A stretch of 63,911 nucleotides of DNA from Spirogloea muscicola. Its lineage: Eukaryota; Streptophyta; Zygnematophyceae; Spirogloeales; Spirogloeaceae. A program made the translations under genes and the position numbers. Each line of letters opens with the position of its first letter. Position 1 is the stretch's first letter. Of the stretch, positions 11,386-22,257 are shown one piece after another. Below the pieces are notes generated by a model. It saw only the letters and a program-made list of their open reading frames with translations. It was not told where the DNA came from and ran no database searches. The stretch covers positions 987,173 through 1,051,083 of the forward strand of contig WELB01000018.1 in the NCBI GenBank assembly GCA_009602725.1. Direction: 5' to 3'.

Positions 11386-13073
11386 ACGTACCTCCCCACT
11401 CTGGTGTTCACGTCCTCGGGAACAACGAGAGAAGAGCCGACAGGTATTAAGATGCCCGACGGCTGCTGCCTCTACCAAGCCTCGGAGAATTACCAACCTT
11501 GGCCAGGTATTCCCAGAGAGCATCCGGACAATTCGCCAAATTGGCCGCAGGCTCCCACGTGTTGGGCTCAGGCCCATACCCGAGCCACTTCACCAGATAC
11601 TCACGGGTCTTGCGCCCTCGAGGCTTGTCCCTGTGAGACAAGATCTCTTCCACCTCCAACTCAAGATCATCCTCGACCAGTAGTGGAGGTGGGGGCGGTT
11701 GGACACGACCATCCGAAAGGAAGGCCCTCAGCTGAGACACATGGAAGACGTTATGGATAAACAAATGCACCGGTGTCTTCAGCTCGTAGGACACCTTGCC
11801 CACAAGGCGTACTAATGCAAACGGTCCAAACCACTTGGGCAGCAATTTGCGCGTACCCACAGCCCGCAAGGATAAGTGCCTCGTGCTCAGCAGCACTTGC
11901 GCACCAACATTGAAGGACATGTCCTTCCGATAACAGTCAGCATAAGCCTTCTGGCGACTCTGTGCAAATCCAAGAATTGCCCAGCTCGTCTCTGAGCCTC
12001 CAAGAGGTTCCCAGTAAAGGCTACCGCGGCGGGAACTCGTTCCGGCCTCTCCACCTGAAGTGGAGCTCGGGGATGCTGACCATAGTTGAGGAAGAATGGA
12101 GTCTCCTTTGTGGACGCATGATAGGCGTTGCTCACAGCGTCTTCAGCTGGAGCCAAATACTCATCCCGGTCAGTCTGGCCGGGATTTGACAAAGTGCCTC
12201 AGCATGTCCCCGATTCATTCGCTCAGCATGGCCATCAGTTTGTGGATGAAAGGCTGTGGACATGGACTGCTTCGTGCCAAGAAGCTTGCATGCTTCCTTC
12301 CAGAAGTGACTTGTAAAGGGAGGATCGCGGTTCGAGACCAACTTCTCAGGTACTCCATGCAGCTTCCACACCTTATCCACAAAGATGCCAGCGAAATCCT
12401 TCGCCGATGCCCGCGTAGTCGTGGAATCACCATGTTACTCAAGCAATCCACAAAGACGACAATGGCATCAAAGCCTTTCTGCGTCTGAGGCAATTGTGTG
12501 ATAAAGTCCACACTGACATCAGACCAATTCCGCTCCGGAATCTGCAAGGGCTGAAGTAATTCGGCAGGCTTGCCAGAGATTTGCCTTACTAGGCTGGCAT
12601 GTGGCACAGCTTGCCTCAAAAGCGCGCACCTGGGTTGGAAAACCCTTCCACCAAAAGAGGTGTCGCACAGCCTGTTTAGTTTTGCTCACTCCCAGATTAC
12701 CACTGTAAGGCGTACCATGCAGCTCCTGCATTATGTTAGTGCGCAAGGCATTGCAGTCCGGGACCACAATAGCGTCGCCTTGCCACCAAAAGCCTTTGTC
12801 ATCAGTGAGGGAGCGTACGTTGGCTGCCTCAGCAAAGCATGGGTCTTTGCCATACCCTTCACGAATACGCACGTACAGCTCAGAGAGGTCGGCCGTGGGT
12901 TGCCGAGAAGCTTGACGAGTCAGACGCAGTCCTGCAGCCCGCACTCCAGAAGCATTCAAGGTAGCCAACGCATCAGCGCCGCGAATGTTGCGATTCACAG
13001 GGTTCGCAATAGTAAGCCGTACAGGGCGATAAACCCACTGGAAACTGAGTTGTGCCATGCACTAAACCCATCG
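11386..13073 (-). pseudogene. pol: Integrase-chromodomain pseudogene (family A type)
   Basis: Minus strand, upstream to downstream: end of RNase H (VYRPVRLTIANPVNRN), HHCC domain (ELHGTPYSGNLGVSK ... CATCQPSKA), integrase core pieces (VDFITQLPKTQKGFDAIVVFVD; FHPQTDG), the GPF/Y segment, and a complete C-terminal chromodomain (LELEVEEILSHRDKPRGRKT ... YLVKWLGYGPEPNTWEP) ending at a stop at 11447. The polypurine tract AGTGGGGAGGTA follows at about 11390-11402. Several frameshifts. Only the last bases of its own 3' LTR remain. Confidence 0.7.
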
Positions 13074-13437
13074 TGTAACGTTCCTCCTGTTTGAGCGTGC
13101 CAAAGGTGCGCGGGAAGCTTACATGAGCGTATCGTATCTACCGTTTGGAGTCCCTACCGGTGCGGGTGACTTTGCTGCACTCCGTGTAGCTAAGTACGGG
13201 TGAGGTCCCTGGCTCCGTACCACGTGCGCACGCCTCGGGCCTACGCCCTGCAGGCTGGCCGGGTGGGCTAGCTCTCCCTCAGGCCAGCGTCCTGCGGGCT
13301 GGCCGGGTGGGCCAGCTCTCCCTCAGCAGTGCCCTGCGGGCTGGCCCGGTTGGCTAGCTCTCTTGGCCTCATGGCCGCATGGCCTCTGTCCTGTGTCCTC
13401 CTGGCCTCAGTCCTTTGGCCCCGTGAGCCAGGCTATC
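13074..13437 (+). repeat. Family B LTR fragment with minisatellite-like module
   Basis: Begins TGTAACGTTCCTCC, the 5' end of a plus-oriented family B LTR. After GCTACGG-like boundary sequence it carries three diverged copies of a ~55-bp unit containing GGCTGGCCGGGTGGGC and AGCTCTCCCTCAG. It is cut at 13438 by another family B LTR fragment in the opposite orientation. Confidence 0.55.
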
Positions 13438-13906
13438 TGTAACATCCCATCCCTAAACACACAGTTAGAGTCAGAATGTCCTGCTTTGGATGCAAGCGTA
13501 GGGTGTTTAAGATACATTTCTCATACAGGAGAACGCCGACGCACATACGCGCACAGAGCGCAGCGGAAGTCTTACCCTGAGGCACCGCCCTAGGGCGGTG
13601 ACTCTACCCATAGACTTACAGAGAGCTGGCGGGGCCCGCAGCGACGAGCTGCGGCGACGGGCTGGGCAGAGACGGCAGCAGCCGAGCTGTAGCATCCCTG
13701 TCCAGAGATTCGGCGGGGCCCGCAGCGACGAGCTGCGGCGACGGGCTGGGCTGTAGGCGGCAGCAGGCAGCAGCGGGGCTGGCTAGGCAGCAGCGGGGCT
13801 GGCTAGGCAGCAGCAGTGCTGTGTCTCTCTCGGCATTGGTCGGACTCGGCAGCCCGGTCAAGGTCTAATACTTATATAGCGTTCCGTCTGCCACCCCTCC
13901 CCCGAG
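13438..13906 (-). repeat. Family B LTR fragment
   Basis: Starts TGTAACATCCCATCCCTAAACACACAG with terminal hairpin, then hairpin ACCGCCCTAGGGCGGT near 13585-13600 and the CAG-rich tract with a short internal duplication (CAGCAGCGGGGCTGGCTAGG). It is truncated at 13907, where a full family B LTR starts. Confidence 0.6.
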
Positions 13907-14759
13907 TGTGACATCTCTGTCCCTAATCACACATTTAGAGTCAAATGTCCTGGTTTGGAATCGAGCATAGGGTTTTTGGGAGACAACCCTCATACAGGAG
14001 AACGCTAACGCACATACGCGCACAGAGCGCAGCGGAAGTCCTACCCTGAGGCACCGCCCTAGGGCGGTGACCCTACCAATAGACTTACAGAGAGCCGGCG
14101 GGGCCCGCAGCGATGAGCTGCGGCGACGGGCTGGCAGCAGGCGGCAGCAGCAGAGCTGTGACGGCGGCGGCAGCAGCAGGCAGCAGCGGGGCTGGCTAGG
14201 CAGCACAGGGCAGTGTCTCTCGGGCGTTGGTCGGACTCCAGAGTCTGGCCTCGGCCCACTACTTGTAGCGTTTTCCCTGCCGCCCCTCCCCAGAGGGTGT
14301 GACGAGGGTAGCCCCCTAGCTCCTCTCCCGGAGGGGCGGGCCTGATGAATGGGGATACAGGGATACGGATCTAGGGGACTGGCGCGTGCCGCGCGTGGCG
14401 CATGCAGCGCGTGCCGCGTGGCGCGTGCTGCTCGTGGCACGAGCCTGACGAATGGAAAGACGAGTCGCGGAGCGCGTGCTGCGCATGGCGCGAGCCGGAC
14501 GAATGGAAAGGCGAGTCTCATAGCGCGTGCTGCGCGTGGCACGCGCCAGACGTGGCGCGTGCAGCGCTTGTCGCGGGGCGCGTGCTATGCGTGCCGCACG
14601 TGGCGCATGCCGCACATGCCCAGGGTCTCAGCCCTTACTTAGCTACACGGAGTGCAGCGAAGTTACCCGTACCTTTTGGGACTCCCAAACGGTAGATACG
14701 ATACGATCATGTAAGGTGACCGGCACCGTTGGCACGCCCAAACGGAAGGGAACGTTACA
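13907..14759 (-). repeat. Family B LTR, 3' LTR of the 14.8-17.3 kb element
   Basis: TGTGACATCT ... GGAACGTTACA, followed at once by the inverted polypurine tract TACCTCCCCACTT, so this is a minus-strand 3' LTR. The variable module at about 14370-14610 consists of degenerate units around GCGCGTGCTGCGC, GGCGCATGC and GACGAATGGAAAG. Confidence 0.75.
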
Positions 14760-17321
14760 TACCTCCCCACTTAGATGTTCACGTCCTCGGGAACAAGAAG
14801 GGAGCACGACGGATAGCCAGGGGGTTAAGCCCGGCGGGAGGAGTGTGGACGACGGAGAGAAGAGGCTTGGCCTCCTGTCAAATGCTGCTGGACGCGGGAA
14901 GTACATTGGCAAGATTGACCGCAAATTCCCATGTATTGTGCTCAGGCCCATAGCCGAGCCACTTGACAAGGTACTCACGGGACTTACGACGCCCACGGCG
15001 ATTGTCCTGGTGCGACGACATCTCCTCCACTTGAAACTCCTCCGCGCCATCAACGACGAGGGGAGGTGGGGGCGGTTGGACACGGCCATCCGTATGGTAT
15101 GCCTCGAGTTGAGACACATGGAAAACTTTGTGGATTTTCCATTGTACCGGTGTATCAATCTCATATGCGACCTTGCCGACCAGGCGCATGACACGGAACG
15201 GTCCAACCCACTTTGGCAGCAACTTAGACGTACCGACAGCCCGCAAGACTAAGTGCTTAGTGCTCAATAGCACTTGGGCACCGACGTCAAAGGACACATC
15301 GCTGCAACGGCGATCAGCATACTTACTGCTTTTGCCGGTTCTGAGCAATTTTGAAGATTTGCTTAGCCCTCTGCTGAGCTTCCAGGAGAGTACCGGTGAA
15401 GCTTACGGCGGCCGGAACGCGCTCCGGCCTCTCCACCTTCAAAGGTGATCGGGGATGCTGACAGGAAGAAGGGTGTATTTGTGGTAGATTCATGAAAGGC
15501 ATGATTCACAGCAAATTCCGCTGGAGCAAGATACACATCCCAGTCACTTTGACTGGGGTTTACAAAGTGCCTGAGCATGTCTTCTAAAACCCGATTCATC
15601 CGCTCGGTCTGACCGTCTGTCTGGGGTTGGAAAGCCGTGGACACGGATTGCTTCGTCCCGAGAAGCCTGCACACTTCTTTCCAGAAGTGACCCGTGAAGC
15701 GAGGATCGCGGTCAGACACGATGCGCTCGTGCAGTTTCCATACGCCGTCCACAAATATGCCAGCAAAGTCCTTAGCGGATACCCGTGTGGTCGTAGGTTG
15801 AAAAGGCACCATTTTACTCAAACGAGCCACAAACACGACAATGCTGTCAAAGCCGTTGCGCGTCTTGGGCAACTGGGTGATGAAGTTCACACTGACATCA
15901 GACCAGTTCCGCAGGGGGATAGCCAAAGGTTGGAGCAACCCGGCAGGCTTGTGAGAGCGTGCCTTACTACGCTGGCAGGTGGCACAAGTCCTCACAAAAG
16001 ACTTCACGTGAACTGACAAGCTCGGCCACCGAAAGAGAAGCTGGATAGCTTTCTTTGTCTTTCCCATACCCAGTTGACCACTATACGGAGGCTCATGCAT
16101 CTCTTGCATGATACTAATGCGCAAGGCATTGCAGTTGGGCACCACAATGGCGCCACCTCGCCACCAGAAGCCTTGGTCAAATACCACTCTGCGTGCTTCG
16201 GTTGCAGATGCAAACCAAGGGTCTGTGCCATACCCATCACGAATAGGCACATACAGCTCAGAGAGGTTGGTGGTGCGTTGCGCTGCGGCCCCACGGGTAG
16301 GCCGCACGTCTGCAGTCAGAACCCTTGTGGCACACAAGACAGGCGCCACAGCAGCCCCTCAATGTTGCGGCTCACCGGGTCCGCCACATCGATCCTTCCA
16401 GGGCGGTACAACCACTGGAAACGGAATTGTGGCATACCCTCTGCCCACCTAGCTTGACGGCTGCTCAATTGCTGCTGTGTGTGAAAGTAGGTCAACGGGC
16501 AATGATCCGTTACGACCGTAAATTTAAAACCCTCGAGACAGCTAAGCCACACACGGAGGGCGTGCACAACAGCAAGGAGCTCCTGCTCACCCGCAGTATA
16601 ATTTCGCTCTGCAGGACTTAGCAGGCGACTCTCAAATGCTACGGGATGACCCTCCTGCAGGAGAACGGCACCAATGCCGATCAAAGAGCGTCACAGACGA
16701 ACTTCATACGGCATGCCTTCTCGAGGCGACGCCAAAACGGGTGGGGATACCGGAACCCGTTCTATATCCTCAAACGCCTTCTGGCATTCGGACGTCCACC
16801 CCCATGGTACGTCCTTACGAGTGAGCTTCGTAAAAGGAGATGCCATCTTCCATATCCTTGAAGGAATTTTGCAAAATAGTTTGCGGATCCCAAAAAGGAA
16901 TGCAAATGCGGCACAGTCCGCGGCACAGGCCAGTCCTTCCCTACTACTGCCTTTCTGGCGTCGACGCGCACCCCATCTTTGCCCACTACATGCCCTGAGT
17001 ACGTTAAGTCGGGCTGGTTGAATACACACTTGGAGGTCTTAGCATAGAATGATTTTCACGTAGCATTCCAGGACTTTCCGCAGGTGGCGTACATGATCCT
17101 CAGGCGTTTTACTAAACACCAGTATGTCATCCAGGTAGAGCAGCACGAAGTCATACACAAAAGGGGGCCAAAGACTTTCGTCATCACTGCCTGAAATGTG
17201 GCAGGTGCGTTGGTCAGACCAAATCTCAGCACCTTGGACTGGAAGTGTCCGACCGGCGTACGAAATGCTGACTTCGGAACGTCCTCAGGAGTGATACGAA
17301 TTCGATGATACCCACTCTGCA
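14760..17321 (-). pseudogene. pol: pol pseudogene (family B type): RT, RNase H, integrase, chromodomain
   Basis: Minus strand. [22 protein letters not shown], with the YLDD region out of frame. RNase H: VLLQEGHPVAFESRLLSPAE and VVTDHCPLTYF. A single open stretch at 15363-16349 covers HHCC and the integrase core, including SDRDPRFTGHFW and FQPQTDGQTERMNR. The C-terminus at 14878-15348 has KWVGPFRVMRLVGKVAYE and a chromodomain (FQVEEMSSHQDNRRGRRKS ... WLGYGPEHNTWE). The upstream part (gag, protease, RT N-terminus) is missing because the 3' LTR of the next element starts at 17322. Confidence 0.75.
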
Positions 17322-17848
17322 TGTAAGGAACCTGCTCTAAACACGCAATTAGAGAGAAAGTCCTTATTGATTGAGTTCGAACGTAGTGGGTTTAGGAGCC
17401 AACCCACTACACAAGGAAGCACTAACGCATAGGCTCAGCGGACGATAGGCCCTGCGGCGGCGACTCCACCTCCTGGACGCAAGCCGGCGCAGCAGGCCCC
17501 GCAGCGCAGTGCGGCGGCGGCTGCGGCAGCGGCAAGGCTGCTCAGAGGCTTCCCGGGCTCGAACTGATTGTTGAACCTCAGCCCCCAAGGCTCCCTGTGC
17601 TTCCCCGCGCCACAACCCCCTCCAGGGGTGTGAGCTGGTCACCCCAAGGCCCGCCTTGCGGCGGGCCCAAGATCCTCCGTTTGAATGGGCGAATCATCGA
17701 GGGGTATTTCGAATGGCGCGACCCACCTCCGGGCGGGCCCTTGCGCGGCAAGCCAGCCCGCCACCTGGCGGGCCCACTTGTCCCCAAATAGTCGGTCATG
17801 TAATGCCAACAGAGCCATGTGGCTTAACCAAACGGCTGGTTCATTACA
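17322..17848 (-). repeat. Family A LTR (3' LTR)
   Basis: TGTAAGGAACC ... GGCTGGTTCATTACA, 527 bp. The terminal hairpin is CTCTAA-ACACGCAA-TTAGAG (17335-17354), in which the usual CCCTAA/TTAGGG pair has changed on both sides and still pairs. A polypurine tract adjoins on the internal side. Confidence 0.8.
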
Positions 17849-20800
17849 TACCTCCCCACTCTGGGAGCACGTCCTCGAGAACCAAGAGAGAACAGCCGAC
17901 AGGGATTCAGACGCCCGACGGCTGCTACCTCTATCAAGCCTCGGAGACTTACCAACCTTGGCCAGGTATTCCCTGAGAGCATCCGGGCAATTTTCCAAAC
18001 TGGCCGCAGGCTCCCACGTGTTGTGCTCAGGCCCATTGTAATGAAACAGCCGTCTGGTCAAGCCACATGGCTCTGTTGGCATTACATGACCGACTATTTG
18101 GGCCAGGTGACTTCCCACCTGGCTGGCCGGGCAAGTGGCCCGCCCGGAGGCGGGTTCCGCCCGCCCCGAAATACCCCTCGCCAGGATCCGCTCGTTCAAG
18201 GGAGGATCTTTGGGCCCGTTGCAAGGCGGGCCTTTAGGCGAACCTGCTCACAACCCTGGAGGGGGGGTGGCACGGGGAAGCGCCAAGGAGCCTCAGGGGC
18301 TGAGGCTCATCATTCACTTCGAGCCGAGGAAGCCTTGGAGCAGCCTTGCCGCTGTTCGCCGCCGCAGCCGCCACCGCACTGCGCTGCGGGGCCTGCTGCG
18401 CCGGCCTGCACCCCAGAGGTGGAGCCGCCGTCAAGGCGGCGCCACAGGGCCTGTCTTCCGCTGCGCTATGCGCTAGTGCTTCCTTGTGTAGTGGGTTGGC
18501 CCCTAAACCCCCTATGCTCGAATACAATAAGGACTCTCTCTCTCTAACTGCGTGTTCAGGGCGAGATTCTCTACACCCATACCCGAGCCACTTCACCAGA
18601 TACTCACGGGTCTTACGCCCTCGAGGCTTGTCCCTGTGAAAGAATATCTCTTCCACCTCCAATTCAAGATCATCCTCGATCAGTAGTGGAGGTGGGGGCG
18701 AATGGACACGACCATCCGAAAGGAAGGCTCTCAGCTGAGACACATGGAAGACATTATGGACCTTCCAATGCACCGGTGTCTTCAGCTCGTAGGACACCTT
18801 GCCCACGAGGCGTACTACTGCAAATAGTCCAACCCACTTGGGCAGCAACTCGCGTGTACCCACAGCCCGCAAGGATAAATGCTTCGTGCTGTGCAGCACT
18901 TGCGCACCAACATCGAAGGACAGGTCCTTCCGATGTTTGTCAGCATAAGCCTTCTGGCGACTCTGAGCAATTTGCAAAAATTGCTTAGCTCGTCTCTAAG
19001 CCTCCAAGAGGGTCCCGATAAAGGCTCCCGCGGCGGGGAACTCGTTCCGGCCTCCCCACCTGAAGTGGAGCTCGGGGATGCTGACCTTAATTGAGGAAGA
19101 GTGGAGTCTCCTTTGTGGACGCATGATAGGCATTGTTCACAGCATATCCAGCTGGAGCCAAATACTCCTCCCAGTCAGTTTGGCTAGGATTGACAAAGTG
19201 CCGTAACATGTCCTCGATAACTCGATTGATTCGCTCGGTTTGGCCATCAGTTTGTGGGTGAAAGGCTGTGGACATGGCCTGTTTCGTGCCAAGAATCTCG
19301 CAGACTTCTGTCCAGAAGTGACCTGTAAAGCGAGGATCACGGTCCGAGACCAACCTCTCAGGTACTCCATGCAATTTCCACACCTTATCCACAAAGATGC
19401 CAGCGAACTCCTTCGCTGAAAGAGCGTAGTTGTGGGAGCAAAATGGACCATTTTACTCAAGCGATCCACAAAGACGACAATGGCATCATAGCCATTCCGC
19501 GTCTTAGGCAATTGTGTGATAAAATCCACACTTACATCAGACCAATTCCGCTCCGGAAGCTGCAAGGGCTGAAGTAATCCGGCAAGCTTGCCAGAGAGTG
19601 CCTTACTACGCTGGCATGTGGCACAACTCACAACAAAAGCGCGCACCTGGGCTGAAAAGCCTGGCCACCAAAAGAGGCTCCTTTTGGGGTTTACTCACGC
19701 CAAGATGACCACTGTATGGCGTATCATGCAGCTCCTGCATTATGTCAGTGTGCAAGGCATTGCAGTTCGGGACCACAATAGCGCCACCTTGCCACCAAAA
19801 GGCTTTGTCATCAGTGATGGTGCTCACGTTGGCGGCTCCAGAAACCACGGGTCGGTGCCATACCCTTGACGGATACGGACATAGAGCTCAGAGAGGTCAT
19901 CCGTGGGTAGCTCAGAAGCTTGACAAGTCGGACGCAATCCTGCAACCCGCACTCCAGAAGCATTCAAGGTGGCCAACGCAGCAGCGCCGCTAATGTTGCG
20001 ACTCACAGGGTCCGCAACATTAAGACGTTCAGGACGATAAACCCACTGCAAATTGAATTGTGCAATGCACTCTGACCATCGAGCTTGACGCCGAGTCAAA
20101 TGCTGCTGTGTGTGGGAATATGTCAACGGGCAATGATCCGTGACAACCGTAAACTTCACACCTTCCACGTAGCAACGCCAGACACGTAAGGCGTGCACCA
20201 CAGCCAGCAATTCTTGCTCGCCCGTTGTATAATTTCGCTTTGCAGGTGTGAGCAGGCGACTCTCAAACGCTAATGGGTGACCCCCTTACATGAGCACGGC
20301 ACCAATGCCGGTCAAAGAGACGTTGCAGACAAGCTCATATGGCACTCCTTCACGAGGGAAGGCCAACACAGGCGGAGAGGTCAGTGCCTGCTGTATCCCT
20401 TCATATGCACTCTGGCATTCGGACGACCGTTCCCAAGGTACGTCCTTACGAGTCAATTTCGTAAGAGGAAGTGCCAAATTCCCATAGCCTTGTAGGAACT
20501 TCCTGAAATAAATTGCGAATCCCAAAAAGGAGCGCAATGCAGGGACAGTTTTTGGCACAGGCCACTCCCGTACGACCGGGGTCGACACGTATGCCGTCCT
20601 TGCCCACGACATGCCCGAGATATGTCAATTCTGGCTGATTAAACATGCACTTGGACCGTTTGGCATATAATTGATTTTCACGCAGCAACTGCAGCACTTG
20701 GCGCAGGTGCCTCGCGGGATCCTCAGGTGTTTGGCCAATCACCAAGATATCGTCCAAGTAAACCAGCACGAATTGGTAGCAAGGGACCAAAGACCCGCGA

Positions 20801-21280
20801 CATCACCGCCTGGAAAGTCGCTGGGGCATTGGTCAAACCAAATCTCAGCACTTTGAATTGAAAATGTCCCAGCGGCGTACGGTAAGCCGACTTCGGAACA
20901 TCCGCAGGCGTGATTCGAATTTGGTGGTACCCACTTGCCAGGTCCAGCGAGCTAACCACCGTAGCCCCTGCAAGCCAATCGAACAGATCGTCTATTCGAT
21001 GCATTGGTATCGGTTTGATGGTAAGCTTAATCGAAGCCCGATAATCAATGCACATCCGTAGAGTTCCATCCTTCTTTTTGACAAAGAGAATGGGTGCTCC
21101 GTTTGGCGACTGAGAGGCCTCAATGTAGCCCTTCGCCAGCAGGTCCTCGACCTGGTATTGCATTTTTCGAAATTCGAGAGGGCTAAGCCGGTACATGGGA
21201 CGGTAAGGCGGTTGAGCGCCTGGCTCCAATAGAATTTGTGTGAGCACACCTCTGTGAGGAGGTAGACTGTCCGGAAGGGA
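17849..21280 (-). pseudogene. pol: pol pseudogene (family A type): RT, RNase H, integrase, chromodomain
   Basis: RT at 20446-21334 has [33 protein letters not shown] and [12 protein letters not shown] (catalytic DD). RNase H and connection lie at about 19824-20450. HHCC is at 19606-19848. The integrase core at 19087-19646 has VDFITQLPKTRNGYDAIVVF, VSDRDPRFTGHFW and FHPQTDGQTERINR (D, D, E). GPF/Y and chromodomain lie at 18580-18977. A solo LTR splits the chromodomain after WLGYG; the rest (PEHNTWEPAASLENCPDAL) resumes at 18036. There are frameshifts near 20600, 19640 and 19420, plus internal stops. Confidence 0.75.
18037..18575 (+). repeat. Family A solo LTR inside a chromodomain
   Basis: TGTAATGAAACAGCC ... 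GCGAGATTCTCTACA, 539 bp, flanked on both sides by CCCAT (18032-18036 and 18576-18580), a clean 5-bp target duplication. It interrupts the host chromodomain between GYG and PEH. It is oriented opposite to the host element. No internal sequence, so an LTR-LTR recombination product. Confidence 0.9.
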
Positions 21281-21876
21281 GACGAGCAACGTAGACCCTA
21301 ACCGCAGTCGGGTAAGGCCTATGCTCATACGCATCGACGCTACGCCTAAGGAGCCTGTGACCTGCCTCGTGAGAGCACAGTAGGTCCATCCCCAGCGGAA
21401 CTCGACTAGTCACGCCGCGCCTCTGCGGCACAATAAAGAACAGCATTTCTTCAGCTTGACGGCTCTCAGGCCAGCTTAGATATATATCAGCAGCCAATTG
21501 CAGGTCATTGTGGGCAACCCACACCAGTAGAGGCCCTCCGGCCCCAAGGCCTTGCAATAAAGCAGAAAGTGAGCGCACAACCGGTACGATGCTTGACGGG
21601 CAAGCAATGCCAGCAAGATCAAACAGCTTTGACTGGATGATATGGCTCTGAGAGGCAAGGGTCAAGCACTCACATTTGCCTTTAAAAATTGCCGTTGCCC
21701 CGGCCCATCGGGCGCTGTGGGCGTGGCCGCGATGACGGTGCTGCCGACGGGCAAGTTGCAAAACACCAAGATCAAGGAAATAACAGAATGAACTGGATTT
21801 TCGCACGTATAACCATATTAGCAGAGACTACTGCAATGGAGAATATGGAAAGTATCATATCTGAAAGGAATCTTTA

Positions 21877-21946
21877 TATCCCTTACGGAATTTGAACCGT
21901 GTTTGCGCCATGAAAAGCGATGTCCTACCCCCTAGACGAAAGGAAT
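21877..21946 (-). tRNA. trnE: tRNA-Glu(UUC)-like, in organellar insert
   Basis: On the minus strand the acceptor ATTCCTT pairs with AAGGGAT, a D-stem GTCT/GGAC is present, the anticodon loop has TTC (TTTTCAT), and the T-arm contains GGTTCAAATTCC. It strongly resembles mitochondrial trnE of plants. The anticodon stem looks one base short, so the copy may be decayed. Confidence 0.7.
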
Positions 21947-21988
21947 TCCAAAAGGGCGCGATGGCGCGATGACAAGAGTATTGTTTTT

Positions 21989-22062
21989 ATGCTTGTAGCT
22001 CAATTGGATAGAGCACCAAACTACGGATTTGGGGGTTGAGAGTTCAAACCTTTCCAAGCATG
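21989..22062 (+). tRNA. trnR: tRNA-Arg(ACG), in organellar insert
   Basis: Acceptor ATGCTTG/CAAGCAT pairs over seven bases. The anticodon stem CCAAA/TTTGG encloses loop CTACGGA with anticodon ACG. T-arm GAGAG-TTCAAAC-CTTTC. Full cloverleaf by eye. Probably not functional in the nucleus. Confidence 0.8.
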
Positions 22063-22064
22063 TC

Positions 22065-22138
22065 GGGCCTATAATTCAGTCGGTTAGAGTATACGCCTGA
22101 TAAGCGTAAAGTCAGTAGTTCAAATCTACTTAGGCCCA
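22065..22138 (+). tRNA. trnI: tRNA-Ile(GAU), in organellar insert
   Basis: Acceptor GGGCCTA/TAGGCCC, anticodon loop CTGATAA (GAT), T-arm with AGTTCAAATCT. Perfect seven-base acceptor stem and no intron. It lies two bases after the tRNA-Arg, a compact organelle-like spacing. Confidence 0.85.
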
Positions 22139-22185
22139 TTTGTAAAAAAAAGCAGAAAACAGCCAAAGCAAAGCAGAAAACAGCA

Positions 22186-22257
22186 GCGGAAGTAGCTTAA
22201 TGGTAGAGTATAGCCTTGCCAAGGCTGAGGTTGAGGGTTCAAGTCCTTTTTTCCGCT
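22186..22257 (+). tRNA. trnG: tRNA-Gly(GCC), in organellar insert
   Basis: Acceptor GCGGAAG/TTTCCGC (one G-T pair), anticodon loop TTGCCAA with GCC, T-arm with GGTTCAAGTCC. Preceded by the duplicated AAAGCAGAAAACAGC spacer. Confidence 0.85.
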
